Of a DNA stretch of 64,000 nt, positions 1 through 12,359 are shown in pieces (position 1 is the first letter of the stretch; every line of letters starts with the position of its first letter). The stretch lies in contig NC_087062.1 of assembly GCF_963678635.1 (NCBI RefSeq), positions 44,222,395-44,286,394 of the forward strand. Reading direction: 5' to 3'. Source of the DNA: Symsagittifera roscoffensis. Taxonomy: Eukaryota > Xenacoelomorpha > Acoela > Convolutidae. Both the position numbers and the translations under genes were made by a program. The notes below the pieces were generated by a model, which did no database searches, had not been told where the DNA came from, and saw nothing but the letters and a program-made list of their open reading frames with translations.

Positions 1-377
1 TTTCCCCACACCGAAAATGCTAATCATACAATTGCCTACATCAAATGTATGGAAAATTGGTAATCAAGTGCGGATTAATTTGTGTAAGTAACAGCATACA
101 AATGCAATCCCGCGTAAAAATGCAAATGCGAGTTTCATTTGCGCGTTTGTATGAAATGCATAAGTTATACCGAATTATTTTGCAGATATAATACATGTGT
201 TGGGGAGGGCATTCTGCGGTAAAGTCACTGAAGAGAGATTGTACGGTTGATCCCATGTATTATTTTGTATAAAATAAGCATTTCACACAAACGTTCAAAA
301 TATGATCATTTTGAAATTGTACATACAATTTTGTATTTTGAGTTTTAATGGAATCATTTGAGTCAACGTTTTATTTA
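1..377. other. AT-rich stretch without recognisable gene
   Basis: I see short open frames only, with no conserved motif, splice-flanked exon or repeat copy elsewhere in the window. Confidence 0.5.
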
Positions 378-795
378 TGTTCCGTTTATTGTCCCAACTT
401 TCGTAACGAAAGTAACGGAATATTTTTGCTCGGGGTGGGCTTTTTTCTTCAGACAAATTTCGACTCTTTTACCAGCCATTTTGTCGGAATTTCTCTGGAT
501 CATTCAAAAAGTATTGGTCTTGAGCTTAAATTTGAAAAGATATTTCACCTGTGATCATTTTTTGTTAAAGTTTTGAAGGTTTAAAGATTGCCATTTTGGC
601 CAAGTTGGGACAATTACCGCGCGATATATTTCGCGCTATTAATGCGTAAGCGGAGGTTTAATCCGTCTTAGAAATCGTTTCAAATTGTTAGAAGGAAGCT
701 TTTTTAGCCATCATTGAATTGTTACTGGGAGCGAAAATTATCACTTTGTACTTTAGATGGCGTGTGGAGGATGATTTTCACAAAATATATGTCAA
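378..795 (+). repeat. Dispersed repeat, inverted relative to 55747-56128
   Basis: This ~400-bp segment matches the reverse complement of 55747-56128 with many substitutions. Landmarks shared by both are the CGTAACGAAAGTA stretch, CAGACAAATTTCGACT, GAAAGATATTTCACCTGT, the GCGCGATAT/CGCGCTA cluster and GCGTAAGCGGAG. The two copies lie 55 kb apart in opposite orientation, one outside and one inside VIPAS39 intron 1, which indicates a dispersed interspersed repeat. No coding capacity is visible. Confidence 0.7.
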
Positions 796-1199
796 ATTAA
801 AAAAAAAAAATTTTTTAAATACATTTAGTGTTTTCATGTTATTACTGCTCCATAGGCCTTAAAAGGCAGTCGGAACATTCAGGGCTTTGCAAGTTTCAAG
901 GGGCAAGTTTTAAGTAGGTTAAGTTGGTCGAATTTTCGGCCAATCAAAAGGCAGCAAAATTCGAATTATAAAAACGCTCTAATGCTAATTATGCTGGTTA
1001 AGTTGGTCGAATTTTCGGCCAATCAAAAGGCAGCAAAATTCGAATTATAAAAACGCTCTAATGCTAATTATGCTTATTAACTGTTTTTATTTACAGGGGT
1101 GTCAGTTCTTCGGTAGATACCATAGGATGGGAGGGCGGACCGATTGTTAAGTATAGCCTATAAAGTTTGTACGTTTGCTTTTTTGTCTCGAGTCTGATT
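796..1199. repeat. 79-bp tandem duplication (917-1074) and flanks
   Basis: A 79-bp unit starting GGTTAAGTTGGTCG at 917 is repeated exactly at 996 and ends at 1074, so it is a recent two-copy tandem duplication. The flanking bases to 1199 hold nothing recognisable. Confidence 0.85.
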
Positions 1200-4156
1200 G
1201 GTTAGAATAGCATTTGTCTACTTACTGACGAGTATCAATACGAAGTTGTCTACACTCTGCTACGTAACCTTTCTCCTCATTATAATCAGTTATGAAACTA
1301 AACTTATCTTAAAAATGGGGGAAATTTTTGAAGAACAATTCAAGGCGGTCAGCTCAAAGTGAAATTTAGAAATAAAAGCAAGGTTCAAGTCATGAAGAAT
1401 TGATTTTTTTTCGCATTTTTAAACTTGATCTAAGCTTTCATATAGATTCATAAATGATTCAAGCTTCTAACTATTTGTACTATGCGTAATTTTGTGTTGG
1501 ATAAACTAGCTGTTCGACCGACTTCGGTCTGATCATTTTTCGATCAGTTCGACCCATATAAGAATACTCAAGTTTTTATGACAGTTTTATTCTGTAAAAT
1601 GGCTTCAAAAGTATAACTTTTAAAACTTATATTTATGAATCTATCTGCAAACTAAAATAGTATTCAAAAAATCAATTATGTATGACTCGAACCTTGTTTC
1701 TCTTTTTCATTTCATATTTTCACTTTGAGCTGAATACCTTCAAACTGCATCACATATTCTGAATTTTTTTCCAAATTGCTGCCCTAATTGCCAGTCGTTT
1801 TATTTATCTATCACCAGCTCCGAATATATTTACATTTTTTCTTGAATTAGAAGTTTACGATTTATGAGACAGCCGGACGTAAGGCAGTTTTGTAGAGAAC
1901 AATATTTCCCTCATTATAATCACGGTTTTAAATTGAGAAACTCAGTCAAAAATATTTTCAAAAAAAATTGTTGATTTCTTAAAAGATTTCATGTATATTT
2001 TTGTTGAAAACAACGTCAGTCACGTTTCATAGCAGTTGTATCTTTCAATGTCTCGCTCTCATAGGATCAGTTTTTGCTATTTTTGTAAACGTTTTTCTGA
2101 TTTGTTAAATTTGGACTTCTTATTTAAATAAAATTTTGGAGACGTCCTTACTTAGATCTGTTACTCAAAAATCCTTCTCTGGACCTGGTGAAAATCACAA
2201 CAAAATCTGGAAATTGTTATTTAGGTTCCCCTCTTTTGTTTTTTTATTTTGTCGAAGGCTAAATCATTTTCCATAGAAAATTTTGAAAACTGTGAGATAC
2301 CCATATATTTTTTTCAACATTGCCGCATTTGTTTAAATCATTAGTGAAAAAGTAACTACTGATGATTGAACTGCATAAAACGTCTGAAAAAATGATTTTC
2401 TTAGACGCATTTTTTAAAAAAAATTCCGACAATTTGGGAAAAATTAATTTGAAATGAAAAAATAATTCTGTAGCTGATGCAGTGCTGATTAAAAGTAACC
2501 GGACTAAATAAACAAAACTTGAATGTTCAAACAAAATTTTTCTCAAATATGGTTATGATTAGACAAAAAATGAGCAGAACTAAAAATGCTTAGAATTTCA
2601 CGAGAACTAACATGGTGCAATTTTCTCTCCAAAATTCTCAACCAAAATTTTACACCAAAAATGGGTAACTTTGGCTTTTTTCAATTAATCAAAAATTACG
2701 CTGAAACTACTTTGTTAATTAATGAGAAATATATATCGCAAGAAGGCTCCTACACGACCCAACAAAGTTCTAGAAGGGTTAAATCTCCAAAAAACCTGTA
2801 TAAGAGAAAATATTTTTTCGCGATAGTCAAGAAACGTGATTTTTACTATATGAAGCCCAAAATTGGGGATTCAAAATGAACTTGAGGGTTTTCAGCACTT
2901 TTTTTGAATCGCAGCTTAGGCGGCAATTTTATTTATTAACAGAAATCTATTTTTTTCCAATCAAAATTTATGTCACTTTGGACTTCATTTTTTCTAAAAT
3001 GGAAAACTTTCATGTTTATTGTTGCTGAAAACAATGTCAGTAACGTTTCAAATCTTTCGTTCATTCAATGCCTCATTCTCATTAGAGCAGTTTCGATGTA
3101 TTTTGATTTCACGTATTTCCGATTTGTTAATTTGGGCCTTTTTATTTCTAAGATTTTGACGACGCCCTAGTCGACCAAGGGAGGTTATCTTGCAAGATCT
3201 TGCAAGATTCTTGCAAAAGAGGGTTATCTTACAAGATCTTGCAACATGGAGGTTATCTTGCAAGATCTTGCAAGATGGAGGTTATCTTGCAAGAATCTTG
3301 GAAGAAGGAGGCTATCTTGCAAGAATCTTGCAATGATAACCATCCCAAAATTTCTGTCGAAAAACCCAAAAATATAACAGAAACTAGGTGTACAATCAAA
3401 ACAAATTGATTCTAGAACGAGAATCCAAAACTTTTTCGAGTTGACCTGAAAAAAAACTTTATTTTTCAAAATTGACAGTTTAAATCGTTAAAAATAGTGC
3501 AGAGATCGCTCCCGATGAATCATATGCATTCTGTTTTGAAGTGATTCAAATTTTCCCAAACTCAGAAAAAAACTTCAAATAATTTTGATATTTGTTTTGT
3601 TCTTCCAATCGAAAAAAATTGATCAAGTTCTTATTAGTTTTTAATGAGCCTAAATTTTTGTCAGTTAAATAGTTTTTTAATTTAGAAAAATATATTAATT
3701 TTTTTTTCAAAAAAATTACGAGACCAAACTGTGTATTTTGTAAATTCTAAGCGGAACCCCCAACGCTCCTTTTGTTCTTATATTTTTTGTTCAATCTTTT
3801 TGTTCGTTCCGACAAAATTTTAACATGCTTTGACAACTTTCTTTTCTCTGGAAATCAGTAATCAGTAACAGAAAGACAAAAAATTGTGCGCCTAAAATTT
3901 TACGCTTTGAAATGATTTTTTGCATAAACGTTCCTTCACAAGCTTGACTATTTCAGCTCAAAACGTTCCATAAAAAATACTCTCGTTAACAAGGATAATT
4001 AAAGTTTTGAAGTCTTTTTTAACGATGGATAACATTGTCAACCATTGTTCGTTGAATTTGTCGGTTTCGCCTACTATAAAACTGAGACTTACCAAGCTAA
4101 GCTCTGAAACAGATTCAGCTTGTGTAATAAGCCACCTAGATTTGTGGTTTTCTGAG
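1200..4156 (+). repeat. ~3-kb tandem repeat unit 1
   Basis: The unit starts with GTTAGAATAGC at 1200 and ends where the same start sequence recurs at 4157, giving a period of about 2957 bp. It has an A part (1200-3345) ending in a TTGCAAGATC minisatellite and a B part (3346-4156). Units 2 and 3 are highly similar apart from scattered substitutions and small indels. Short open frames (for example 2259-2546 and 2586-2879) are conserved only because the DNA is duplicated; no protein family was recognised. At 1510-1553 there are two adjacent small hairpins (GACCGACTTCGGTC and TGATCATTTTTCGATCA), repeated at about 4467 and 8520. Confidence 0.85.
3176..3336 (+). repeat. TTGCAAGATC minisatellite, copy 1
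   Basis: Repeated blocks of GGAGGTTATC followed by TTGCAAGATCTTGCAAGAT with short spacers. The core TTGCAAGATCTTGCAA is self-complementary, so the array can form many alternative hairpins. It sits immediately after CGCCCTAGTCGACCAAG. The same junction occurs inverted at about 27712. Confidence 0.85.
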
Positions 4157-6147
4157 GTTAGAATAGCTTTTGTCTACTGACTGACGAGTATCAATACGAA
4201 GTTGTCTACACTCTGCTACGTAACCTTTCTCCTCATTATAATCAGTTATGAAACTAAACTTATCTTAAAAATGGGGGAAATTTTTGAAGAACAATTCAAG
4301 GCGGTCAGCTCAATGTGAAATTTAGAAATAAAAGCAAGGTTCAAGTCATGAAGAATTGATTTTTTTCGCATTTTTAAACTTGATCTAAGCTTTCATATAG
4401 ATTCATAAATGATTCAAGTTTCTAACTATTTGTACTATGCGTAATTTTGTGTTGGATAAACTAGCTGTTCGACCGACTTCGGTCTGATCATTTTTCGATC
4501 AGTTCGACCCATATAAGAATACTCAAGTTTTTATGACAGTTTTATTCTGTAAAATGGCTTCAAAAGTATAACTTTTAAAACTTATATTTATGAATCTATC
4601 TGCAAACTAAAATAGTATTCAAAAAATCAATTATGTATGACTCGAACCTTGTTTCTCTTTTTCATTTCATTTTTTCACTTTGAGCTGAATACCTTCAAAC
4701 TGGATCACATATTCTGAATTTTTTTTCCAAATTGCTGCCTTAATTGCCAGTCGTTTTATTTATCTATCACCAGCTCTGAATATATTTACATTTTCTCTTG
4801 AATTAGAAGTTTACGGTTTATGAGACAGCCGGACGTAAGGCAGTTTTGTAGAGAACAATATTTCTCTCATTATAATCACAGTTATAAACATCAATTTATT
4901 TTAAAATTGAGAAACTCAGTCAAAAATATTTTCAAAAAAAAATTGTTGATATCTTAAAAGATTTCATGTATATTGTTGTTAAAAACAACGTCAGTCATTT
5001 TTCATAGAAGTTGTATCTTTCAATGTCTCGCTCTCATAGGATCAGTTTTTGCTATTTTTGTAAACGTTTTTCTGATTTGTTAAATTCGGGCTTCTTATTT
5101 AAATAAAATTTTGGAGACGTCATTACTTAGATCTGTTACTTAAAAATCCTTCTCTGGACCTGGTGAAAATCACAACAAATCTGGAAATTGTTATTTAGGT
5201 TCCCCTCTTTTTTTTTATTTTGTCGAAGGCTAAATCCTTTTCCATAGAAAATTTTGAAAACTGTGAGTTACCCATATATTTTTTTCAACATTGCCGCATT
5301 TGTTTAAATCATTAGTGAAAAAGTAACTACTGATGATTGAACTGCATAAAACGTCTGAAAAAATGATTTTCTTAGACGCATTTTTATAAGAAAATTCCGA
5401 CAATTTGGGAAAAATTAATTTGAAATGAAAAAATAATTTTGTAGCTGATACAGTGCTGATTAAAATTAACCGGACAAAAAAAACAAAACTTGAATGTTCA
5501 AACAAAATTTTTCTCAAATTGGGTTATGATTAGACAAAAAATGAACAGAACTAAAATTGCTTAGAATTTCACCAGAACTAACATGGTGCAATTTTCTCTC
5601 CCAAATTCTCAACCAAAATTTTACACCAAAAATGGGTAATTTTGGCTTTTTTCAATTAATCAAAAATTACGCTGAAACTACTTTGTTAATTAATGAGAAA
5701 TATATATCGCAAGAAGGCTCCTACACGACCCAACAAAGTTCTAGAAGAGTTAAATCTCCAAAAAACTTGTATAAGAGAAAATATTTTTTCGCGATAGTCA
5801 AGAAACGTGATTTTTACTATATGAAGCCCAAAATTGGGGATTCAAAATGAACTTGAGGGTTTTCAGCACTTTTTTTGAATCGCAGCTTAGGCGGCAATTT
5901 TATTTATTAACAGAAATCTATTTTTTTCCAATCAAAATTTATGTCACTTTGGACTTCATTTTTTCTAAAAGGGAAAATTTTCATGTTTATTGTTGCTGAA
6001 AACAATGTCAGTAACGTTTCAAATCTTTCGTTCATTCAATGCCTCATTCTCATTAGAGCAGTTTCGATGTATTTTGATTTCACGTATTTCTGATTTGTTA
6101 ATTTGGATCTTTTTATTTCTAAGATTTTGACGACGCCCTAGTCGACC

Positions 6148-6307
6148 AAGGGAGGTTATCTTGCAAGATCTTGCAAGATTCTTGCAAAAGAGGGTTATCT
6201 TGCAAGATCTTGCAAGATGGAGGTTATCTTGCAAGATCTTGCAAGATGGAGGTTATCTTGCAAGAATCTTGGAAGAAGGAGGCTATCTTGCAAGAATCTT
6301 GCAATGA
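6148..6307 (+). repeat. TTGCAAGATC minisatellite, copy 2
   Basis: Same composition and order of blocks as the array at 3176-3336, with a few substitutions, at the same place in the second 3-kb unit. Confidence 0.85.
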
Positions 6308-6523
6308 TAAACATCCCAAAATTTCTGTCGAAAAACCCAAAAATATAACAGAAACTAGGTGTAAGATCAAAACAAATTAATTCTAGAACGAGAATCCAAA
6401 ACTTTTTCGAGTTGATCTGAAAAAAAGTTTAATTTTTGTTTTCAAAATTGACAGTTTGAATCGTTAAGAATTGTGCAGAGAATGCTCCCGATAAATCATA
6501 TGCATTCTGTTTTGCAGTGATTC

Positions 6524-6951
6524 TCAATCATCGTGATACGTTGGAATTGCAAAATAGTCTATTTGCCGAAACTTCCATGTACAGAAAAAGAGCAGCCAGT
6601 ATTTTGGTCCAAGGGCTTTACTCCAGTTCTGACGAAGACTGCGAGGACACGTTTTGATGCCTTTGCGGTGTTCATACGTAGTCTGATTGACAGCTGTCAA
6701 GTAAAGAAAAATGGCTCTGATGAGAGGTAGCAGAAGGGTATTTAGAACTGCCAAAATAGCAAGGGTATTGTTGACTACCAGAAAAAAGGATTCACGTCTG
6801 GAGCCAGCCACGAGAACATGACTCATAACAGGGTTGACTAGTTTGGAGACGTTGTCTGGGTAGAAATCATACGCTATTGGATAGTAGATGTTGAATATGA
6901 AGAGAGAATAAGCACACCAAATGGCCCCCAGTATGGAATGTACATGAAGTG
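6524..6951 (-). pseudogene. Terminal exon of a ZDHHC24-like DHHC palmitoyltransferase (one-base lesion)
   Basis: On the minus strand an acceptor (TTGTTTTAG) precedes an exon that ends at a TGA at 6524. Its main frame encodes a hydrophobic segment (LGAIWCAYSLFIFNIYY), a second one (LAILAVLNTLLLPLIRAIFL), then NQTTYEHRKG and LRQNWSKALGPKYW. The Q-T-T-x-E motif after the last membrane helix, followed by an N-x-x-x-A-L-G-P-x-W segment, is what I know from the C-terminus of ZDHHC24-type S-acyltransferases, which palmitoylate proteins at Golgi/ER membranes. Splicing from the DHHC exon at 7361-7412 would enter in a frame that stops after about 25 codons. A one-base change near 6942 would reconnect it to the long frame. 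It may be a pseudogene or carry a sequencing indel. Confidence 0.65.
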
Positions 6952-7360
6952 CTAAAACAAAATAAATAGTTCGAGAGTTCGTGTCGCCTGTTACATATGG
7001 TAACTGGGCGATATAGTTAATGTCAAACTGTTAATGGCAATATCGGTGTCCTAAAGATTCTTAATTGGTCAAAAAACGTTTGTGTTTAGAATGATTAGAA
7101 TTTATGATCTTGCTTTTAAGTACTCGAGGGAGTAAAAAATTGATTTCAGACTTCAAAATGAGCTATTTTAGATTAAAACTTTCGTTTAGATTCGTTGATT
7201 AAAAGGATAAAACTATTAATTCGGCATTAACTTTACTTCAGCTTTCGTTTCGACTTTCGAAGAAAGCGGCATACTTATGCATGGTGCTTACGCCGTTTTT
7301 TTATTCATTCATTTTTCGATTTTTTATTTAGATTAAATTCCGATGACTATGAATACTTAC

Positions 7361-7412
7361 CTTCAAGTTGTAATATTCAACGCACACTCCATAAAAGTAG
7401 CAATGGTGATCT
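7361..7412 (-). pseudogene. DHHC catalytic exon, copy nearest the terminal exon
   Basis: A 52-bp exon encodes DHHCYFYGVCVEYYNLK, preceded by a T-rich acceptor ending GAAAAG and followed by a perfect GTAAGT donor. The spacing DHHC-x5-CV fits the catalytic cysteine motif of DHHC palmitoyltransferases. The usual Gly of CVG is Glu in this copy, whereas the copies at 10182 and 13339 keep Gly. The next exon on the same strand is the terminal exon at 6524-6951. The upstream zinc-binding Cys/His exon was not found. Identification rests on the short motif, the splice sites and the matching neighbour. Confidence 0.6.
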
Positions 7413-8207
7413 CTTTTCAAAAAAATAATAGAACCTAGGTGTAAGATCAAAACAAATTGATTCTAGAACGAGAATTCAAAACTTTTTCGAGTTGATCTGA
7501 CAAAAAGTTTAAATTTTTTTTCAAAATTGACAGTTTGAATCGTTAAAAATTGTGCAGAGATCACTCCCGATGAATCATATGCATTCTGTTTTGCAGTGAT
7601 TCAAATTTTCCCAAACTCAGAAAAAAACTTCAAATAATTTTGATATTTGTTTTGTTTTTCCAATCGAAAAAAATTGATCAAGTTCTTATTAGTTTTTGAT
7701 GAGCCTGAATTTTTGTCAGTTAAATAGTTTTTTAATTTAGAAAAATGTATAAATTTTTTTTTCAAAAAAATTACGAGACCAAACTGTGTATTTTGTAAAT
7801 TCTAAGCGGAACCCCCAACAAAGACGCTCCTTTTGTTCTTATATTGTTTGTTCAATCTTTTTGTTCGTTCCGACAAAATTTTAACATGTTTTGACAACTT
7901 TTCTCTGGAAATCAGGAACATAAAGACAAAAAATTGTGCGCCTAAAATTTTACGCTTTGAAATGATTTTTTGCATAAACGTTCCTTCACAAGCTTGACTA
8001 TTTCAGCTCAAAACGTTCCATAAAAAATACTCTCGTTAACAAGGATAATTAAAGTTTTGAAGTCTTTTTTAACGATGGATAACATTGTCAACCATTGTTC
8101 GTTGAATTTGTCGGTTTCGCCTACTATAAAACTGAGACTTACCAAGCTAAGCTCTGAAACAGATTCAGCTTGTGTAATAAGCCACCTAGATTTGTGGTTT
8201 TCTGAGG

Positions 8208-10103
8208 TTAGAATAGCTTTTGTCTACTGACTGACGAGTATCAATACGAAGTTGTCTACACTCTGCTACGTAACCTTTCTCCTCATTATAATCAGTTATG
8301 AAACTAAACTTATCTTAAAAATGGGGGAAATTTTTGAAGAACAATTCAAGGCGGTCAGCTCAAAGTGAAATTTAGAAATAAAAGCAAGGTTCAAGTCATG
8401 AAGAATTGATTTTTTTTCGCATTTTTAAACTTGATCTAAGCTTTCATATAGATTCATAAATGATTCAAGTTTCTAACTATTTGTACTATGCGTAATTTTG
8501 TGTTGGATAAACTAGCTGTTCGACCGACTTCGGTCTGATCATTTTTCGATCAGTTCGACCCATATAAGAATACTCAAGTTTTTATGACAGTTTTATTCTG
8601 TAAAATGGCTTCAAAAGTATAACTTTTAAAACTTATATTTATGAATCTATCTGCAAACTAAAATAGTATTCAAAAAATCAATTATGTATGACTCGAACCT
8701 TGTTTCTCTTTTTCATTTCATATTTTCACTTTGAGCTGAATACCTTCAAACTGCATCACATATTCTGAATTTTTTTCCAAATTGCTGCCCTAATTGCCAG
8801 TCGTTTTATTTATCTATCACCAGCTCCGAATATATTTACATTTTTTCTTGAATTAGAAGTTTACGATTTATGAGACAGCCGGATGTAAGGCAGTTTTGTA
8901 GAGAACAATATTTCCCTCATTATAATCACGGTTTTAAATTGAGAAACTCAGTCAAAAATATTTTCAAAAAAAAATTGTTGATTTCTTAAAAGATTTCATG
9001 TATATTTTTGTTGAAAACAACGTCAGTCACGTTTCATAGCAGTTGTATCTTTCAATGTCTCGCTCTCATAGGATCAGTTTTTGCTATTTTTGTAAACGTT
9101 TTTCTGATTTGTTAAATTTGGACTTCTTATTTAAATAAAATTTTGGAGACGTCCTTACTTAGATCTGTTACTCAAAAATCCTTCTCTGGACCTGGTGAAA
9201 ATCACAACAAAATCTGGAAATTGTTATTTAGGTTCCCCTCTTTTGTTTTTTTATTTTGTCGAAGGCTAAATCATTTTCCATAGAAAATTTTGAAAACTGT
9301 GAGATACCCATATATTTTTTTCAACATTGCCGCATTTGTTTAAATCATTAGTGAAAAAGTAACTACTGATGATTGAACTGCATAAAACGTCTGAAAAAAT
9401 GATTTTCTTAGACGCATTTTTTAAAAAAAATTCCGACAATTTGGGAAAAATTAATTTGAAATGAAAAAATAATTCTGTAGCTGATGCAGTGCTGATTAAA
9501 AGTAACCGGACTAAATAAACAAAACTTGAATGTTCAAACAAAATTTTTCTCAAATTGGGTTATGATTAGACAAAAAATGAGCAGAACTAAAAATGCTTAG
9601 AATTTCACGAGAACTAACATGGTGCAATTTTCTCTCCAAAATTCTCAACCAAAATTTTACACCAAAAATGGGTAACTTTGGCTTTTTTCAATTAATCAAA
9701 AATTACGCTGAAACTACTTTGTTAATTAATGAGAAATATATATCGCAAGAAGGCTCCTACACGACCCAACAAAGTTCTAGAAGGGTTAAATCTCCAAAAA
9801 ACCTGTATAAGAGAAAATATTTTTTCGCGATAGTCAAGAAACGTGATTTTTACTATATGAAGCCCAAAATTGGGGATTCAAAATGAACTTGAGGGTTTTC
9901 AGCACTTTTTTTGAATCGCAGCTTAGGCGGCAATTTTATTTATAAACAGAAATCTATTTTTTTCCAATCAAAATTTATGTCACTTTGGACTTCATTTTTT
10001 CTAAAATGGAAAACTTTCATGTTTATTGTTGCTGAAAACAATGTCAGTAACGTTTCAAATCTTTCGTTCATTCAATGCCTCATTCTCATTAGAGCAGTTT
10101 CGA
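8208..10103 (+). repeat. ~3-kb tandem repeat unit 3 (A part only)
   Basis: This copy is nearly identical to unit 1 from GTTAGAATAGC to the CAGTTTCGA stretch. There it changes abruptly to GCTTATAGGGATT, the start of the 3.16-kb unit, so the minisatellite and B part are missing at this end. Confidence 0.85.
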
Positions 10104-10181
10104 GCTTATAGGGATTAAAAAAACGGGCTAAAAACATCAACTTACAACAATTTTATAAATCCGATGACTATGAATACTTAC

Positions 10182-10233
10182 CTTCAACTTGTAATATCCA
10201 ACGCACACTTCGAAAAAGTAGCAATGGTGATCT
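10182..10233 (-). pseudogene. DHHC catalytic exon, duplicated copy 2
   Basis: A 52-bp exon encodes DHHCYFFEVCVGYYKLK, with the same T-rich acceptor and GTAAGT donor as the copy at 7361. It retains the CVG glycine. No terminal exon follows it within the 3.16-kb unit, so it is an isolated exon carried by the repeat. Confidence 0.6.
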
Positions 10234-12359
10234 CTTTTCAAAAAAATAATAGAAACCAGGTGTAAGATCGAAACAAATTGATTCTAGAACGAGAATTCAA
10301 AACTTTTTCGAGTTGACCTGAAAAAAAAGTTTATTTTTTTTTCAAAATTGACAGTTTGAATCGTTAAAAATTGTGCAGAGATCGCTCCCGATGAATCATA
10401 TGCATTCTGTTTTGAAGTGATTCAAATTTTCCCAAACTCAGAAAAAAACTTCAAATAATTTTGATATTTGTTTTGTTTTTCCAATCGAAAAAAATTGATC
10501 AAGTTCTTATTAGTTTTTGATGAGCCTGAATTTTTGTCAGTTAAATAGTTTTTTAATTTAGAAAAATGTATAAATTTTTTTTTCAAAAAAGTTACGAGAC
10601 CAAACTGTGTATTTTGTAAATTCTAAGCGGAACCCCCAACGCTCCTTTTGTTCTTATATTGTTTGTTCAATCTTTTTGTTCGTTCCGACAAAATTTTAAC
10701 ATGCTTTGACAACTTTCTTTTCTCTGAAAATCAGGAACAGAAAGACAAAAAATTGTGCGCCTAAAATTTTACGCTTTGAAATGATTGTTTGCATAAAAGT
10801 TCCTTCACAGGCTTGACTATTTCAGCTCAAAACGTTCCATAAAAAATACTCTCGTTAACAAGGATAATTAAAGTTTTGAAGTCTTTTTTAACGATGGATA
10901 ACATTGTCAACCATTGTTCCTTGAAATTGTCGGTTTCGCCTACTATAAAACTGAGACTTACCAAGCTAAGCTCTGAAACAGATTCAGCTTGTGTAACAAG
11001 CCACCTAGATTTGTGGTTTTCTGAGGCAGAGAATCTCCCTCGCTATATAAATTGCAATTTCCGCTTGTTTTCTCCGCACTTGTAAAATTTAAACTCTTCT
11101 CGTAAATATGCTTTTTATTGAGCCAAAGAAACGTGGATTTAGCTCAGTATAAGTATCTGTAGACCCATAGTTTTATATCATGTCAATCTTTTCGAGACTA
11201 ATATAACTTCGGTTGATTCTGTGCAAAGGCTAATTTTCTCAATCTGGTTGACTTGATTTCCAATCGTTTGACTATTCATTTTCCCTCAAGTGCGTCTTGA
11301 TTTTCTTTACATCTATAAAAATTCGTTTGCTTTCAGAATGGGTGAACTGATGAAAGACATCTGTAGTAACTCACTGACAGTGACAATTTCTGACCTCATT
11401 TAGGTCGTTTTAGTTGAAGTTTCGAGGAAATTTGACTCACCCCAGCAAAAACATGTCATTTCAATCAAAAATACGATTACCGAGATGATTCATTCCTTTT
11501 TCACGAAAAATGGAAGCAGCGCGTTTTCGTTTTCAAAAAGCTACATTTTGAGAAAGGTTACATTTACAAGGACTCAAAAGGTTACATTTTGTTTTTCCCT
11601 AATCAAAAAAGTATTTGATAGTTTTTTTTGTAATTGTATGGCCAAAAATGCTCAAATATATATAACAAAATTGTTATTTTAAAATATGAAGATAGATTTT
11701 AACAATTCTCAAAAGTCATCTTGTGTTCAAAAAGAGCTTTTGATTTAAAAAAGTAGCGCGGTTCCAATAATCAGACAAAAACTTTTGTTTTTAAGGATAG
11801 TTTTTGCACGAAACCCTTCCTAATCTTTTACAAGATCGAAATGATTAATAATCAATAACAAAATTTTCAATTTTTAAAGGTCATAAGATAATTTACGGGT
11901 TTTTTTAGTATAGTAAAGACGATCAAAGTGGTTTTCCTAATTAATTTTTTTGAATTTTTGATGTAAATTAGTCGTGGCTCGTGGAGAGATTCGACACATG
12001 TTTGAGCATCTTCATTTACTAATTTTGAAGTTTGTACACTTCGGTTGGGCCAAAACACAGCTTTTTTCTGATTGTTTTCTTAAAGTTGTTTTTAGCATAT
12101 GTGCTCAAACTATTCATAAGTTGAATTTTTTTTAGAAAATTTTTTTTCATAGACGTATCTGCAAAGTTGGAAACTCTCTAAAGTATTTTTTTGACAAAAA
12201 ATCAATCGCGCATAGCTTCATCAGGCAGCTGACCGATGAGTTACAAGCAATATTTTGGTCAAATTGTGAGATCTGGTTTTCAAAAAAGGTCTGGAAAATT
12301 GTGTCTTCAATTTATCAAAGAACTTATCAAAATATGAGCAGAGTTTTAGCGCTTTGTTT

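Larger units (their letters stand above)
4157..8207 (+). repeat. ~3-kb tandem repeat unit 2, interrupted by ZDHHC-like exons
   Basis: Unit 2 repeats unit 1 closely from 4157 to about 6527. It then switches to non-repeat sequence (6528-7430) that carries a ZDHHC24-like 3' gene end on the minus strand. The B part starts again near 7430 and runs to 8207. About 190 bp of the B part (roughly 6340-6527 and 7437-7600) is present on both sides of the interruption, so the gene fragment is bracketed by a direct repeat of B sequence. Confidence 0.8.

Noticed and set aside
1081-1140. Exon following TTTATTTACAG at about 1096
   Set aside because: All three frames stop quickly or show no family pattern, and no convincing donor follows.
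3176-3336. CRISPR-like array at the TTGCAAGATC repeats
   Set aside because: Spacers are short, partly repeated and not unique, and the context is a eukaryotic nuclear tandem repeat.
11338-11406. Possible terminal exon after a TTTGCTTTCAG acceptor (reads MGELMKDICSNSLTVTISDLI-like), repeated near 14500
   Set aside because: Only about 20 codons before a stop, no family recognised, and present only because of the 3.16-kb duplication. The start codon differs between the copies.
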